Of a DNA stretch of 5,840 bases, positions 1 to 5,840 are shown piece by piece. This DNA comes from Promethearchaeia archaeon (GTDB lineage: Archaea > Asgardarchaeota > Lokiarchaeia > Sigyniarchaeales > SOKP01). Each line of letters starts with the position of its first letter. The first letter of the stretch is position 1. A program made the position numbers and the translations under genes. The DNA is taken from assembly GCA_029856445.1 (NCBI GenBank), contig JAHQWY010000243.1, positions 1-5,840 on the forward strand. Reading direction: 5' to 3'. Under the pieces are notes generated by a model. It made no database searches. It was not told the DNA's origin and saw nothing but the letters and a program-made list of their open reading frames with translations.

Positions 1-728
1 CTGGAGAATGGGCATATTTAAGTTCTGGAACATGGAGCCTTTTAGGTGTTGAGTTAAACAAGCCCTTAATAAATAAAAAAGTCTTAAAGTATAACTTCAC
101 AAATGAGGGTGGTCTAAATAATTCAATACGATTCTTACAGAACGTCACAGGTATGTGGATAATTCAAGAATGTAAACGAATTTGGGAAAATGAGGGAAAA
201 GAGTTTACATGGGAAGAAATTGTTTTTGAAGCTAACAAGGCTCCAAAATTTCAGCATATAATAGATCCAAACAATCCAATGTTCTTAAATCCTAAAGATA
301 TGCTTGTAGTAATTCAAAAATTCTGTAAAGATCACAATCAACAAAAGCCAGAATCCGTAGGTGAAATATCAAGAGCAATATTCGAAAGTCTCGCATTTAA
401 ATATAAAGAAGTTGTAGAGGTTTTAGAAGAATTGACACGGAAAGAGGTTAAAATTCTTCACATTATCGGGGGAGGCGCTTCAAATAACTTGTTGAATCAA
501 TTTACAGCAAATGCACTTGACATACCTATTAAAGTAGGCCCAATAGAGGCTACGACAATAGGAAATATTTTAATTCAAGCGTATGCGACGGGAGAAATAA
601 ATGATATAAATGAATTAAGAACTACTGTGCATAATTCTTTCGAAATACAAACTTTCATTCCTCAAAATACAAAGGAATGGGATATAAACTATAAAAGATA
701 CAAGAAAATTTTAGATAAAAATCATTAG
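1..728 (+). CDS. FGGY-family sugar kinase, rhamnulokinase/L-fuculokinase type (C-terminal half, 5' partial)
   Basis: The reading frame is open from base 3 (first complete codon) to the TAG at 726-728, giving 241 residues. This is about half of a typical 470-490-residue rhamnulokinase, so the gene starts outside the window. The ATG at 153 is internal: conserved sequence lies upstream of it, including YLSSGTWSLLGVE at fragment residues 5-17, a hallmark of RhaB-type kinases. Further on are a glycine-rich nucleotide-binding loop (IIGGGASNNLLNQF, GGG at 156-158) and a GPIEATTIGN block (E182-N188), both typical of the C-terminal FGGY domain. The N-terminal FGGY domain and catalytic Asp are missing because of the window edge. 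The family phosphorylates a ketose at O-1 with ATP in the cytoplasm. Motifs resemble RhaB more than E. coli FucK, but the downstream fucose isomerase and fucosidase make L-fuculose the likelier substrate. L-rhamnulose or D-ribulose remain possible. Family call sure, substrate inferred. Confidence 0.9.
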   Translation, partial: GEWAYLSSGTWSLLGVELNKPLINKKVLKYNFTNEGGLNNSIRFLQNVTGMWIIQECKRIWENEGKEFTWEEIVFEANKAPKFQHIIDPNNPMFLNPKDMLVVIQKFCKDHNQQKPESVGEISRAIFESLAFKYKEVVEVLEELTRKEVKILHIIGGGASNNLLNQFTANALDIPIKVGPIEATTIGNILIQAYATGEINDINELRTTVHNSFEIQTFIPQNTKEWDINYKRYKKILDKNH

Positions 729-806
729 GAGTTAGCATATTATTAAAAAATAAGATGTTACTTTAATCAAAAAATCAATAAAAGTGAAGGTTGAAGAAAT
801 TAGTAT
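729..806 (+). other. Intergenic gap between kinase and AOR, no clear regulatory signal
   Basis: These 78 bases are almost entirely A and T. They contain a short A/T inverted repeat (TTATT at 740-744, AATAA at 749-753) that is too weak to call a terminator, and two copies of AATCAA (765-770 and 773-778) that are probably compositional. No T-run terminator is visible. Purine patches GAAGG (786-790) and GAAG (793-796) lie 16 and 10 bases before the ATG at 807, so they are poor ribosome-binding sites. The layout fits read-through from the kinase into the AOR gene. Confidence 0.4.
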
Positions 807-2612
807 ATGGAAGGTATGAATAATAAGCTCTTAAACGTAAACTTATCAAATGAAAAGATCTCTGTAAATCCACTTGATAATGAAATCCTAGAAGGTTTTT
901 TGGGAGGAAGAGGATTAGGTATAAAATTATTCTCAGATAATATTGCAAAAGGAATAAATCCTTTATCTGAGAAAAACCTATTAATTTTTTCAGTAGGACC
1001 TCTTACAGGGAGTACGGCCCCTACAAGTGGTCGATTTTCCTTAGTCACTAAATCTCCATTAACTAATACCATTTTTCATTCAAATTCTGGGGGATATTGG
1101 GGACCTTATTTTAAACGATGTGGATATGATTGTTTAATTATTTCTGGGAAATTCAAAATTGAAAACAAAAGTTATATTCTCTTAGATGGCATTGATAACG
1201 TTGAAATAAAAGATGCTAACGATTTATGGGGATTAAATACTCTTGAAACTATTGAAAAAATTGCAAAAAATGAGGGAAATAGTTGTCAAATATTAACTAT
1301 AGGTCCTGCAGGTGAAAATTTAGTTAAATTTGCTTCTATAATGAATCAAGGACATCGAGCTTTTGGTCGGGGTGGTGTCGGGGCTGTTATGGGATCAAAA
1401 AATCTAAAAGCAATTGTGGTTAAAAGTGGAAATAAGCGTTTTCCCGTAAAAGACAAAGATCATATGAAGAAACTGAACGTTGTCGCAATAGATAAAATCA
1501 AAGTAGTACCGACTACATCTCAAGGTTTAGCATTATTAGGAACTGCTGCGCTAGTAAAAGTTATTAATTTCTTTGGAATGTTCCCCACCAAAAATTTTCA
1601 ATCAGCTTTTACAGGTACAGAGAAAATTGATTCAATAAGCGGAGAGAGATTAAGGGAGAAGTATTTAGTAAAGAGTGAAGGATGTTATAATTGCATTATT
1701 AAATGCGGAAGAATGACAAGTATAGGGAAAATGAGCGGAAAAGGTCCTGAATATGAATCATTGTGGGCTTTAGGGCCTTCATTAGGTATCTATGACTTAA
1801 AAGAAATTGTTCAAGCAAATTACTTGTGTAATGAATATGGTTTAGATACAATATCTACTGGTAGTACAATAGCTTGTGCAATGGAACTACAACAAAATAA
1901 GATTATTGATAATCCTGATATGAAATTTGGAAATAAAAAGATTTTACCTGAGATTATAGAGAAGATTGCATTAAGAAAAGGAATCGGAAACGAATTAGCT
2001 GAAGGTTCGTTAAGGCTTTCTGAGAAATATAAATCTTTAGATTTAGCCATGCAAGTAAAAGGATTAGAAATCCCGGCTTATGATCCTCGGGGGGCATTTG
2101 GACATGCTTTAAATTATGCAGTAAGTTCAAGAGGAGCATGTCATTTAACTGGATTTTTGGTAGCACTAGAAATTCTTGGAATACCAAAACTTATTGATAG
2201 ATTTTCAATCAGTGGGAAATCTGACCTTTTAATGTTAAAACAAAATCAGAGTGCTGTTGAGGATTCACTCGTTATCTGTAAATTCGTTGGATATGCATTA
2301 GGATTCGAGTTTCAAGCAAGATTCTTAAGTACAATTTTAGATCGAAAAATAAATATAACTGATTTAATTACAATTGGAGAAAGAATCTATACTTTAGAAA
2401 GGCTATTCAATTTGAGGGAAGGTTTTACAAAAGAAGATGATGCATTACCACCCAGATTTTTAAAAAATCCATTAACAGAGGGGCCATCAAAAGGAAGATT
2501 AGTCCCTCTCGAGCAAATGTTAAAAAATTATTACAAAGTAAGACAATGGGATGAGAATGGTGTTCCTTCAGATGAATTACTTGAAAGATTATCTATTAAA
2601 AGTCTCGTTTAA
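807..2612 (+). CDS. aor: Aldehyde:ferredoxin oxidoreductase (tungsten/molybdopterin enzyme), putative lactaldehyde oxidase
   Basis: The 601 residues match the usual AOR length (about 600) and are collinear with Pyrococcus AOR. The family oxidises aldehydes to carboxylic acids with a tungsto-bispterin cofactor and one [4Fe-4S] cluster, reducing ferredoxin in the cytoplasm. The N-terminal domain shows GGRGLG (33-38) and an SGRF segment with R76. The pterin-binding loop GRGGVGAVMGSKNLK is at 187-201. Cluster ligands are C293-x2-C296-x3-C300 plus C491. The two pterin motifs read NEYGLD (342-347) and DSLVIC (486-491); the second departs from the classic DxxGLC. GPEYE (E315) and CHLTG (H446) fall near the positions of the active-site Glu and His of the Pyrococcus enzyme. 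ATG 807 is used; ATG 816 (MNNKLLNVNLS) is an equally plausible start. Neither has a well-placed Shine-Dalgarno. Between a sugar kinase and a fuculose-phosphate-type aldolase, the inferred substrate is L-lactaldehyde, or glycolaldehyde from D-arabinose. Family is certain, substrate is inference. Confidence 0.95.
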   Translation: MEGMNNKLLNVNLSNEKISVNPLDNEILEGFLGGRGLGIKLFSDNIAKGINPLSEKNLLIFSVGPLTGSTAPTSGRFSLVTKSPLTNTIFHSNSGGYWGPYFKRCGYDCLIISGKFKIENKSYILLDGIDNVEIKDANDLWGLNTLETIEKIAKNEGNSCQILTIGPAGENLVKFASIMNQGHRAFGRGGVGAVMGSKNLKAIVVKSGNKRFPVKDKDHMKKLNVVAIDKIKVVPTTSQGLALLGTAALVKVINFFGMFPTKNFQSAFTGTEKIDSISGERLREKYLVKSEGCYNCIIKCGRMTSIGKMSGKGPEYESLWALGPSLGIYDLKEIVQANYLCNEYGLDTISTGSTIACAMELQQNKIIDNPDMKFGNKKILPEIIEKIALRKGIGNELAEGSLRLSEKYKSLDLAMQVKGLEIPAYDPRGAFGHALNYAVSSRGACHLTGFLVALEILGIPKLIDRFSISGKSDLLMLKQNQSAVEDSLVICKFVGYALGFEFQARFLSTILDRKINITDLITIGERIYTLERLFNLREGFTKEDDALPPRFLKNPLTEGPSKGRLVPLEQMLKNYYKVRQWDENGVPSDELLERLSIKSLV

Positions 2613-2615
2613 TAA

Positions 2616-2626
2616 TTATATTTAAA
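2616..2626 (+). promoter_or_regulatory. Possible archaeal TATA box upstream of the aldolase gene
   Basis: The 43-base gap after the AOR stop contains TTATATTTAAA, which resembles the archaeal TATA element. It lies about 30 bases upstream of the preferred aldolase ATG at 2656. Initiation about 25 bases downstream of the box would give a transcript with almost no leader, consistent with the absence of a Shine-Dalgarno there. In sequence this AT-rich such boxes arise by chance, so this is only suggestive. Confidence 0.3.
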
Positions 2627-2655
2627 TGTCAATGAAATTTTAATTGAGATGTAGA

Positions 2656-3267
2656 ATGATAGAACCTGAAACTTTTAAGCAATTCAAAATTACAGGGAAG
2701 ATTTTAACAGATCATAGATATAATACGTCCCATTCTGGAAACATTAGTATGAGATCAGGGGGTAAGATTCTCATCAAACGAAGAGGAGCAATGCTGGGAT
2801 ATTTGGAACCAGAAGATATAATTGAAACTGATCTCTATACAACAGATTCAGGAATTATGCTTTCAAGTACGGAAACGGAAGTACATCGTCAAATTTATTT
2901 GAATACGGATGCTATGGCAGTAATTCATGCTCATAATCCATTCTGTGTTATTTTATCTCTGATTGAGGATGAAATTACTTGTCTTGATGCTGAAGGAATT
3001 TATATGTATAGAAAGATTCCTATTATTGAAGTTGAAAATCCTGCAGGTCCTACTGATGCAGCAAGAGAAGTACCCAAAGTCTTAAAAGATTATCCAATAG
3101 TAGTGGTGAGAGCACATGGAGTATTTGCAAAAGGAAACACATTATTTGATGCTCTCCAAAATGTAACAGGAGCCGAACAATCTGCAATGATAAGATATTA
3201 TACTATGGCCCCTGGTAAGCGGTTAAAAAGAGATTATTCAACAGAAAAATATTTTTCTGAATGGTAA
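2656..3267 (+). CDS. fucA: Class II aldolase, L-fuculose-1-phosphate aldolase type
   Basis: A 203-residue class II aldolase/adducin-fold protein, close to the 215 residues of E. coli FucA. Family members are zinc enzymes that retro-aldol cleave a ketose-1-phosphate; for L-fuculose-1-phosphate the products are DHAP and L-lactaldehyde. Numbered from ATG 2656, the visible active-site set is complete: substrate-loop SGNIS near residue 27, catalytic E73 in SSTETEVH, zinc ligands H91 and H93 (IHAHNPF) and H154 (RAHGVFAKG). These sit within one residue of the E. coli positions E73, H92, H94 and H155. A Tyr-containing segment after the His pair and a Tyr near the C-terminus (YSTEKYFSEW) match where FucA supplies substrate-contacting tyrosines. 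A TTG at 2644 would add MRCR, but the ATG gives the better N-terminus. The relatives rhamnulose-1-phosphate aldolase (larger) and ribulose-phosphate epimerase AraD also belong to this fold; context favours FucA, which can also cleave D-ribulose-1-phosphate. Confidence 0.85.
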   Translation: MIEPETFKQFKITGKILTDHRYNTSHSGNISMRSGGKILIKRRGAMLGYLEPEDIIETDLYTTDSGIMLSSTETEVHRQIYLNTDAMAVIHAHNPFCVILSLIEDEITCLDAEGIYMYRKIPIIEVENPAGPTDAAREVPKVLKDYPIVVVRAHGVFAKGNTLFDALQNVTGAEQSAMIRYYTMAPGKRLKRDYSTEKYFSEW

Positions 3268-3335
3268 TGAAATAGAATCTTCTAAAATTTTTTCGATATA
3301 ATATTCTAATTAAAATAATTAATAACGTATAAAAA
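3268..3335 (+). promoter_or_regulatory. Intergenic gap with possible promoter and T-run before the isomerase gene
   Basis: These 68 bases hold three weak signals in order. A run of six T (3288-3293), preceded by AAAA, could act as a U-rich archaeal terminator. ATATAATATT (3296-3305) is TATA-like and lies 31-40 bases before the ATG at 3336. TAATTA appears twice around AAA (3307-3312 and 3316-3321); because TAATTA is its own reverse complement, this is both a direct and an inverted repeat and could be an operator. No Shine-Dalgarno precedes the ATG. A separate promoter for the isomerase is plausible, but base composition could explain all three. Confidence 0.3.
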
Positions 3336-5132
3336 ATGCAAAAAAATATTGGAAGAAAAAGGCTTAAAGGCGCTATTCCTAGAATTGGTATCCGTCCTAC
3401 CATAGATGGTAGAGAAAAAGGTGTAAGGGAGTCCTTAGAAGGTCAAACCATGGGTATGGCAAATGCAGTAGCTAATTTATTGTCAAAAAGTTTAAGACAT
3501 CCTAATGGGATGGCTGTTGAATGTGTTATAGCGGATACAACTATAGGAGGAGTTGCCCAATCAGCAATGTGTGCTGAAAAATTTGAAAGAGAAAATGTAG
3601 GTGTATCTATAACTGTTACTCCTTGCTGGTGTTATGGATCAGAAACAATGGACATGAATCCTTATGTCCCAAAGGCAATTTGGGGATTCAATGGAACAGA
3701 AAGACCGGGAGCAGTTTATCTTGCAGCAGTTTTGGCGGCTCATTCACAGAAGGGCCTCCCTGCATTTGGAATTTATGGAAAAGATGTTCAAGATCAAGAT
3801 GATACTAGTATTCCTGAAGATGTTAGAGAAAAGTTGTTGCAGTTTACGAGAGCAGGTTTAGCTATAGCATGGATGAGAGGTAAGTCATATTTATCTATAG
3901 GTGGAGTATCAATGGGAATCGCTGGATCTATAATTGATGAAAAATATTTTCAGGATTATTTCGGAATGCGAAATGAATATGTAGATATGTCTGAAATTAC
4001 TAGAAGATTAACAGAGGAAATCTATGATAAAGAAGAATTCACCAATGCTATCAAATGGGTTAAGGAAAAATGTAAGGAGGGAAAGGATACAAATCCTACA
4101 GAAGTGCAAAAATCAAGAGAGCAAAAAGATAAAGAATGGGAAATAATGATCAAGATGACTATGATTTGTAGAGATCTCATGGTTGGAAATCCTAAATTAA
4201 ATGAATTAGGATTCGGGGAGGAATCACTAGGTCATAATGCCATAGTAGCAGGATTTCAAGGGCAACGACATTGGACAGACTTTATGCCAAATGGAGATTT
4301 TACAGAAACAATCTTAAACAGCTCTTTTGATTGGAACGGGATCAGGCAACCCTTTATTATGGCAACTGAAAATGATGCTTTAAATGGTATTTCGATGTTA
4401 TTTGGGCACCTTTTAACTCAAACATCCCAGGTTTTTGCAGATGTAAGAACATATTGGAGTGCAAAAGCAATTAAACGTGTTACTGGTAAAAATTTGACTG
4501 GTATAGCTGAGAATGGATTAATTCATTTGATTAATTCAGGTTCTGCAACAATGGATGGAACAGGGCAGCAACAAGTAAATGGAAAACCTGCATTAAAACC
4601 ATTTTGGCAAATAACTGAGGAAGAAGTTGAAAAATGTTTAACAGCTACTAAATGGGACGCAGTTATTCATGAATATTTTCGTGGTGGTGGTTTTTCTTCT
4701 AACTTCTTGACAAGGGGAGAAATGCCAATGACTCTTTCTCGATTAAATTTCATAAAAGGAATGGGATTAGTACTACAATTAGCAGAAGGATGGGCGATAA
4801 ATATTCCCGATGACATTCATCAAATATTGGATGAACGAACCAATAATACCTGGCCAACGACTTGGTTTGTACCAAAATTGACAGGTGAAGGGGCATTCAG
4901 AACTGTTTATGATGTTATGAATAATTGGGGTGCTAATCATGGTTCATTATGTTATGGTCATATTGGTTCTGAATTAATTACTCTTGCTTCAATGCTGAGA
5001 ATTCCTGTTTTTATGCACAATGTTCCTAAAGAAAAAATATTTCGTCCTAGTAGTTGGAATGCTTTTGGCACGAAAGATTTGGAGGGAGCAGATTTCAGAG
5101 CATGTGCTAGCCTTGGGCCTTTATATAAATGA
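3336..5132 (+). CDS. fucI: L-fucose isomerase
   Basis: The 598 residues align essentially end to end with E. coli FucI (591 residues). It interconverts L-fucose and L-fuculose, and in known members also D-arabinose and D-ribulose, as a Mn2+-dependent cytoplasmic hexamer. Long blocks match the family nearly residue for residue: IGIRPTIDGRE near the N-terminus, TVTPCWCYGSETMDM, KAIWGFNGTERPGAVYLAA, GKSYLSIGGVSMGIAGSI, AGFQGQRHWTDFMPNGD, NSSFDWNGIRQPF and IHEYFRGGG. The metal/catalytic triad is intact: E345 (ATEND), D369 (FADVRTYW) and H535 (NWGANHG), equivalent to E. coli E337, D361 and H528. The N-terminus is about seven residues longer than the E. coli protein. ATG 3336 is kept because no other in-frame ATG lies before conserved sequence, although there is no Shine-Dalgarno. 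It follows the aldolase by 68 bases and precedes the fucosidase by 42, giving the strongest evidence that the cluster handles fucose rather than rhamnose. Bacterial-type conservation suggests possible horizontal transfer. Confidence 0.97.
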   Translation: MQKNIGRKRLKGAIPRIGIRPTIDGREKGVRESLEGQTMGMANAVANLLSKSLRHPNGMAVECVIADTTIGGVAQSAMCAEKFERENVGVSITVTPCWCYGSETMDMNPYVPKAIWGFNGTERPGAVYLAAVLAAHSQKGLPAFGIYGKDVQDQDDTSIPEDVREKLLQFTRAGLAIAWMRGKSYLSIGGVSMGIAGSIIDEKYFQDYFGMRNEYVDMSEITRRLTEEIYDKEEFTNAIKWVKEKCKEGKDTNPTEVQKSREQKDKEWEIMIKMTMICRDLMVGNPKLNELGFGEESLGHNAIVAGFQGQRHWTDFMPNGDFTETILNSSFDWNGIRQPFIMATENDALNGISMLFGHLLTQTSQVFADVRTYWSAKAIKRVTGKNLTGIAENGLIHLINSGSATMDGTGQQQVNGKPALKPFWQITEEEVEKCLTATKWDAVIHEYFRGGGFSSNFLTRGEMPMTLSRLNFIKGMGLVLQLAEGWAINIPDDIHQILDERTNNTWPTTWFVPKLTGEGAFRTVYDVMNNWGANHGSLCYGHIGSELITLASMLRIPVFMHNVPKEKIFRPSSWNAFGTKDLEGADFRACASLGPLYK

Positions 5133-5161
5133 GAAGGATAATATTCAATAATTAAATTAAA

Positions 5162-5167
5162 AGAGGT
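5162..5167 (+). promoter_or_regulatory. Ribosome-binding site of the fucosidase gene
   Basis: AGAGGT ends seven bases before the ATG at 5175 and is the only well-placed Shine-Dalgarno-like sequence at any start in the window. It supports that start codon, and suggests the fucosidase is translated from a leader, perhaps as a downstream gene of a transcript including the isomerase. The rest of the 42-base gap is A/T-rich (TAATTAAATTA at 5149-5159) with no terminator. Confidence 0.55.
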
Positions 5168-5174
5168 TCTTAAC

Positions 5175-5840
5175 ATGAAATATGAAGCAAATCTAGAATC
5201 TGTTAAAAAACATGAAGTTCCAGAATGGTTCCATGATGCAAAATTTGGAATATTTATTCATTGGAGTTTATCTTCTGTTCCAGCTTTTGCGGTAACAGGA
5301 ATAGATCTTGTTGATTCAATGGAAAAGGGAATTGAGGTACATTTTAAAAATAATCCTTATGCAGAATGGTATCTCAACTCTCTGAGAATTTCGGGAAGTC
5401 CTACTCAAAAATATCATGAAAAAACTTATGGAAAAGAGTTTTCGTATGATAATTTTGTGGCAATTTTTAATAAAGAGTCTAAAAAGTGGAATCCAAATAA
5501 AATGGTAGAATTATTCAAAAAAGCTGGTGCGAAATATGTGATATTAGTTACTAAACATCATGATGGATTTTTATTATGGCCAAGTAAATTTCCAAACCCA
5601 AGAAAGAAAAACTATTATGCTAGTCGTGATATTGTTGGTAAATTAAGTGAAGCTGTAAAGTCCACAGGAATGAAAATGGGATTTTACTATTCAGGATCAT
5701 TAGATTGGTCGTTTAATCCTAATCCAATAACAAATACGGCAAGCTTTCTAACTAATGGGGTAATAACTCAAAAATATATTGAATATGCTAATAACCATTG
5801 GTATGAATTAATTGACCGTCATGAACCGATGATCTTATGG
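5175..5840 (+). CDS. Alpha-L-fucosidase, glycoside hydrolase family 29 (N-terminal half, 3' partial)
   Basis: The frame is open from ATG 5175 to the last base, giving 222 residues of an enzyme usually near 450. GH29 enzymes are retaining hydrolases that release terminal alpha-L-fucose. The start of the catalytic barrel is clear: WFHDAKFGIFIHW (18-30, with H29), W65 in AEWYLNS, KHHDGFLLW (H128, H129), SRDIVGKL, and GFYYSGSLDW (Y171). These match the fucose-binding His, Trp, His-His and Tyr positions known from the Thermotoga maritima enzyme, and the YYSGSLDW form is closest to that type. The window ends at MILW (W222). The nucleophile Asp of the family's LWxD motif is expected at residue 224, just past the edge, so catalytic competence cannot be confirmed here. 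There is no signal peptide or membrane segment, so it should act in the cytoplasm on imported fucosides. Its product would feed the isomerase encoded 42 bases upstream. The AGAGGT at 5162-5167 supports the start. Confidence 0.95.
   Translation, partial: MKYEANLESVKKHEVPEWFHDAKFGIFIHWSLSSVPAFAVTGIDLVDSMEKGIEVHFKNNPYAEWYLNSLRISGSPTQKYHEKTYGKEFSYDNFVAIFNKESKKWNPNKMVELFKKAGAKYVILVTKHHDGFLLWPSKFPNPRKKNYYASRDIVGKLSEAVKSTGMKMGFYYSGSLDWSFNPNPITNTASFLTNGVITQKYIEYANNHWYELIDRHEPMILW

Noticed and set aside
153..155. ATG as the true start of the kinase
   Set aside because: The same frame is open to the left edge and encodes the conserved SSGTWSLLGVE region, so the gene is cut by the window and not truncated.
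740..753. Hairpin TTATT-AAAA-AATAA as a terminator after the kinase
   Set aside because: The stem is five A/T pairs with no following T-run; expected by chance in such sequence.
800..1072. Minus-strand open frame of 90 codons over the start of the AOR gene
   Set aside because: It lies entirely opposite strongly conserved AOR coding sequence and its translation shows no recognisable domain; a shadow frame.
1820..2187. Two overlapping minus-strand open frames inside the AOR gene
   Set aside because: Both sit opposite the conserved central and C-terminal AOR domains; hydrophobic stretches come from the complement of AT-rich codons.
2644..2655. TTG start adding MRCR to the aldolase
   Set aside because: The ATG at 2656 gives active-site numbering matching FucA, and no ribosome-binding site favours the TTG.
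3203..3403. Minus-strand frame with a hydrophobic, membrane-like segment across the aldolase-isomerase gap
   Set aside because: It overlaps the conserved ends of both genes, and the Ile/Phe/Leu richness is what the complement of A-rich sequence would give; no start signal or family match.
3664..3861. Second plus-strand frame inside the isomerase
   Set aside because: It is out of frame with nearly invariant fucose isomerase sequence and has no features of its own.

Overview
The window is an AT-rich (roughly one-third G+C by eye) stretch with five genes, all on the + strand. They are separated by short gaps of about 40-80 bases, and both ends cut through a gene. No tRNA, rRNA, CRISPR array, insertion sequence or stretch over 300 bases without a gene was seen. 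Codon use is dominated by AGA, ATA and A/T-ending codons throughout. Most starts lack a Shine-Dalgarno sequence. Several gaps carry TATA-like boxes about 30-40 bases before the start codon, as expected for short-leader or leaderless transcripts. With a tungsten-type aldehyde:ferredoxin oxidoreductase (AOR), this suggests an anaerobic archaeon, possibly an AT-rich Asgard-type lineage. A low-G+C anaerobic bacterium cannot be excluded. The sugar genes resemble bacterial families, so horizontal acquisition is plausible.

Layout: (1) 1-728, the C-terminal half of an FGGY sugar kinase of rhamnulokinase/fuculokinase type; (2) 807-2612, a complete AOR; (3) 2656-3267, a class II aldolase of L-fuculose-1-phosphate aldolase type; (4) 3336-5132, a complete L-fucose isomerase; (5) 5175-5840, the N-terminal half of a GH29 alpha-L-fucosidase, cut two residues before the expected catalytic nucleophile.

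Together they read as a fucose catabolic cluster. The fucosidase releases L-fucose from fucosides. The isomerase makes L-fuculose, the kinase makes L-fuculose-1-phosphate, and the aldolase splits this into dihydroxyacetone phosphate (DHAP) and L-lactaldehyde. The unusual part is the AOR between kinase and aldolase, where enterobacteria would use an NAD-dependent lactaldehyde dehydrogenase or propanediol oxidoreductase. The inferred role is oxidation of L-lactaldehyde to lactate with reduction of ferredoxin. The same enzymes could process D-arabinose to DHAP and glycolaldehyde. No transporter, fucose mutarotase or regulator lies inside the window.
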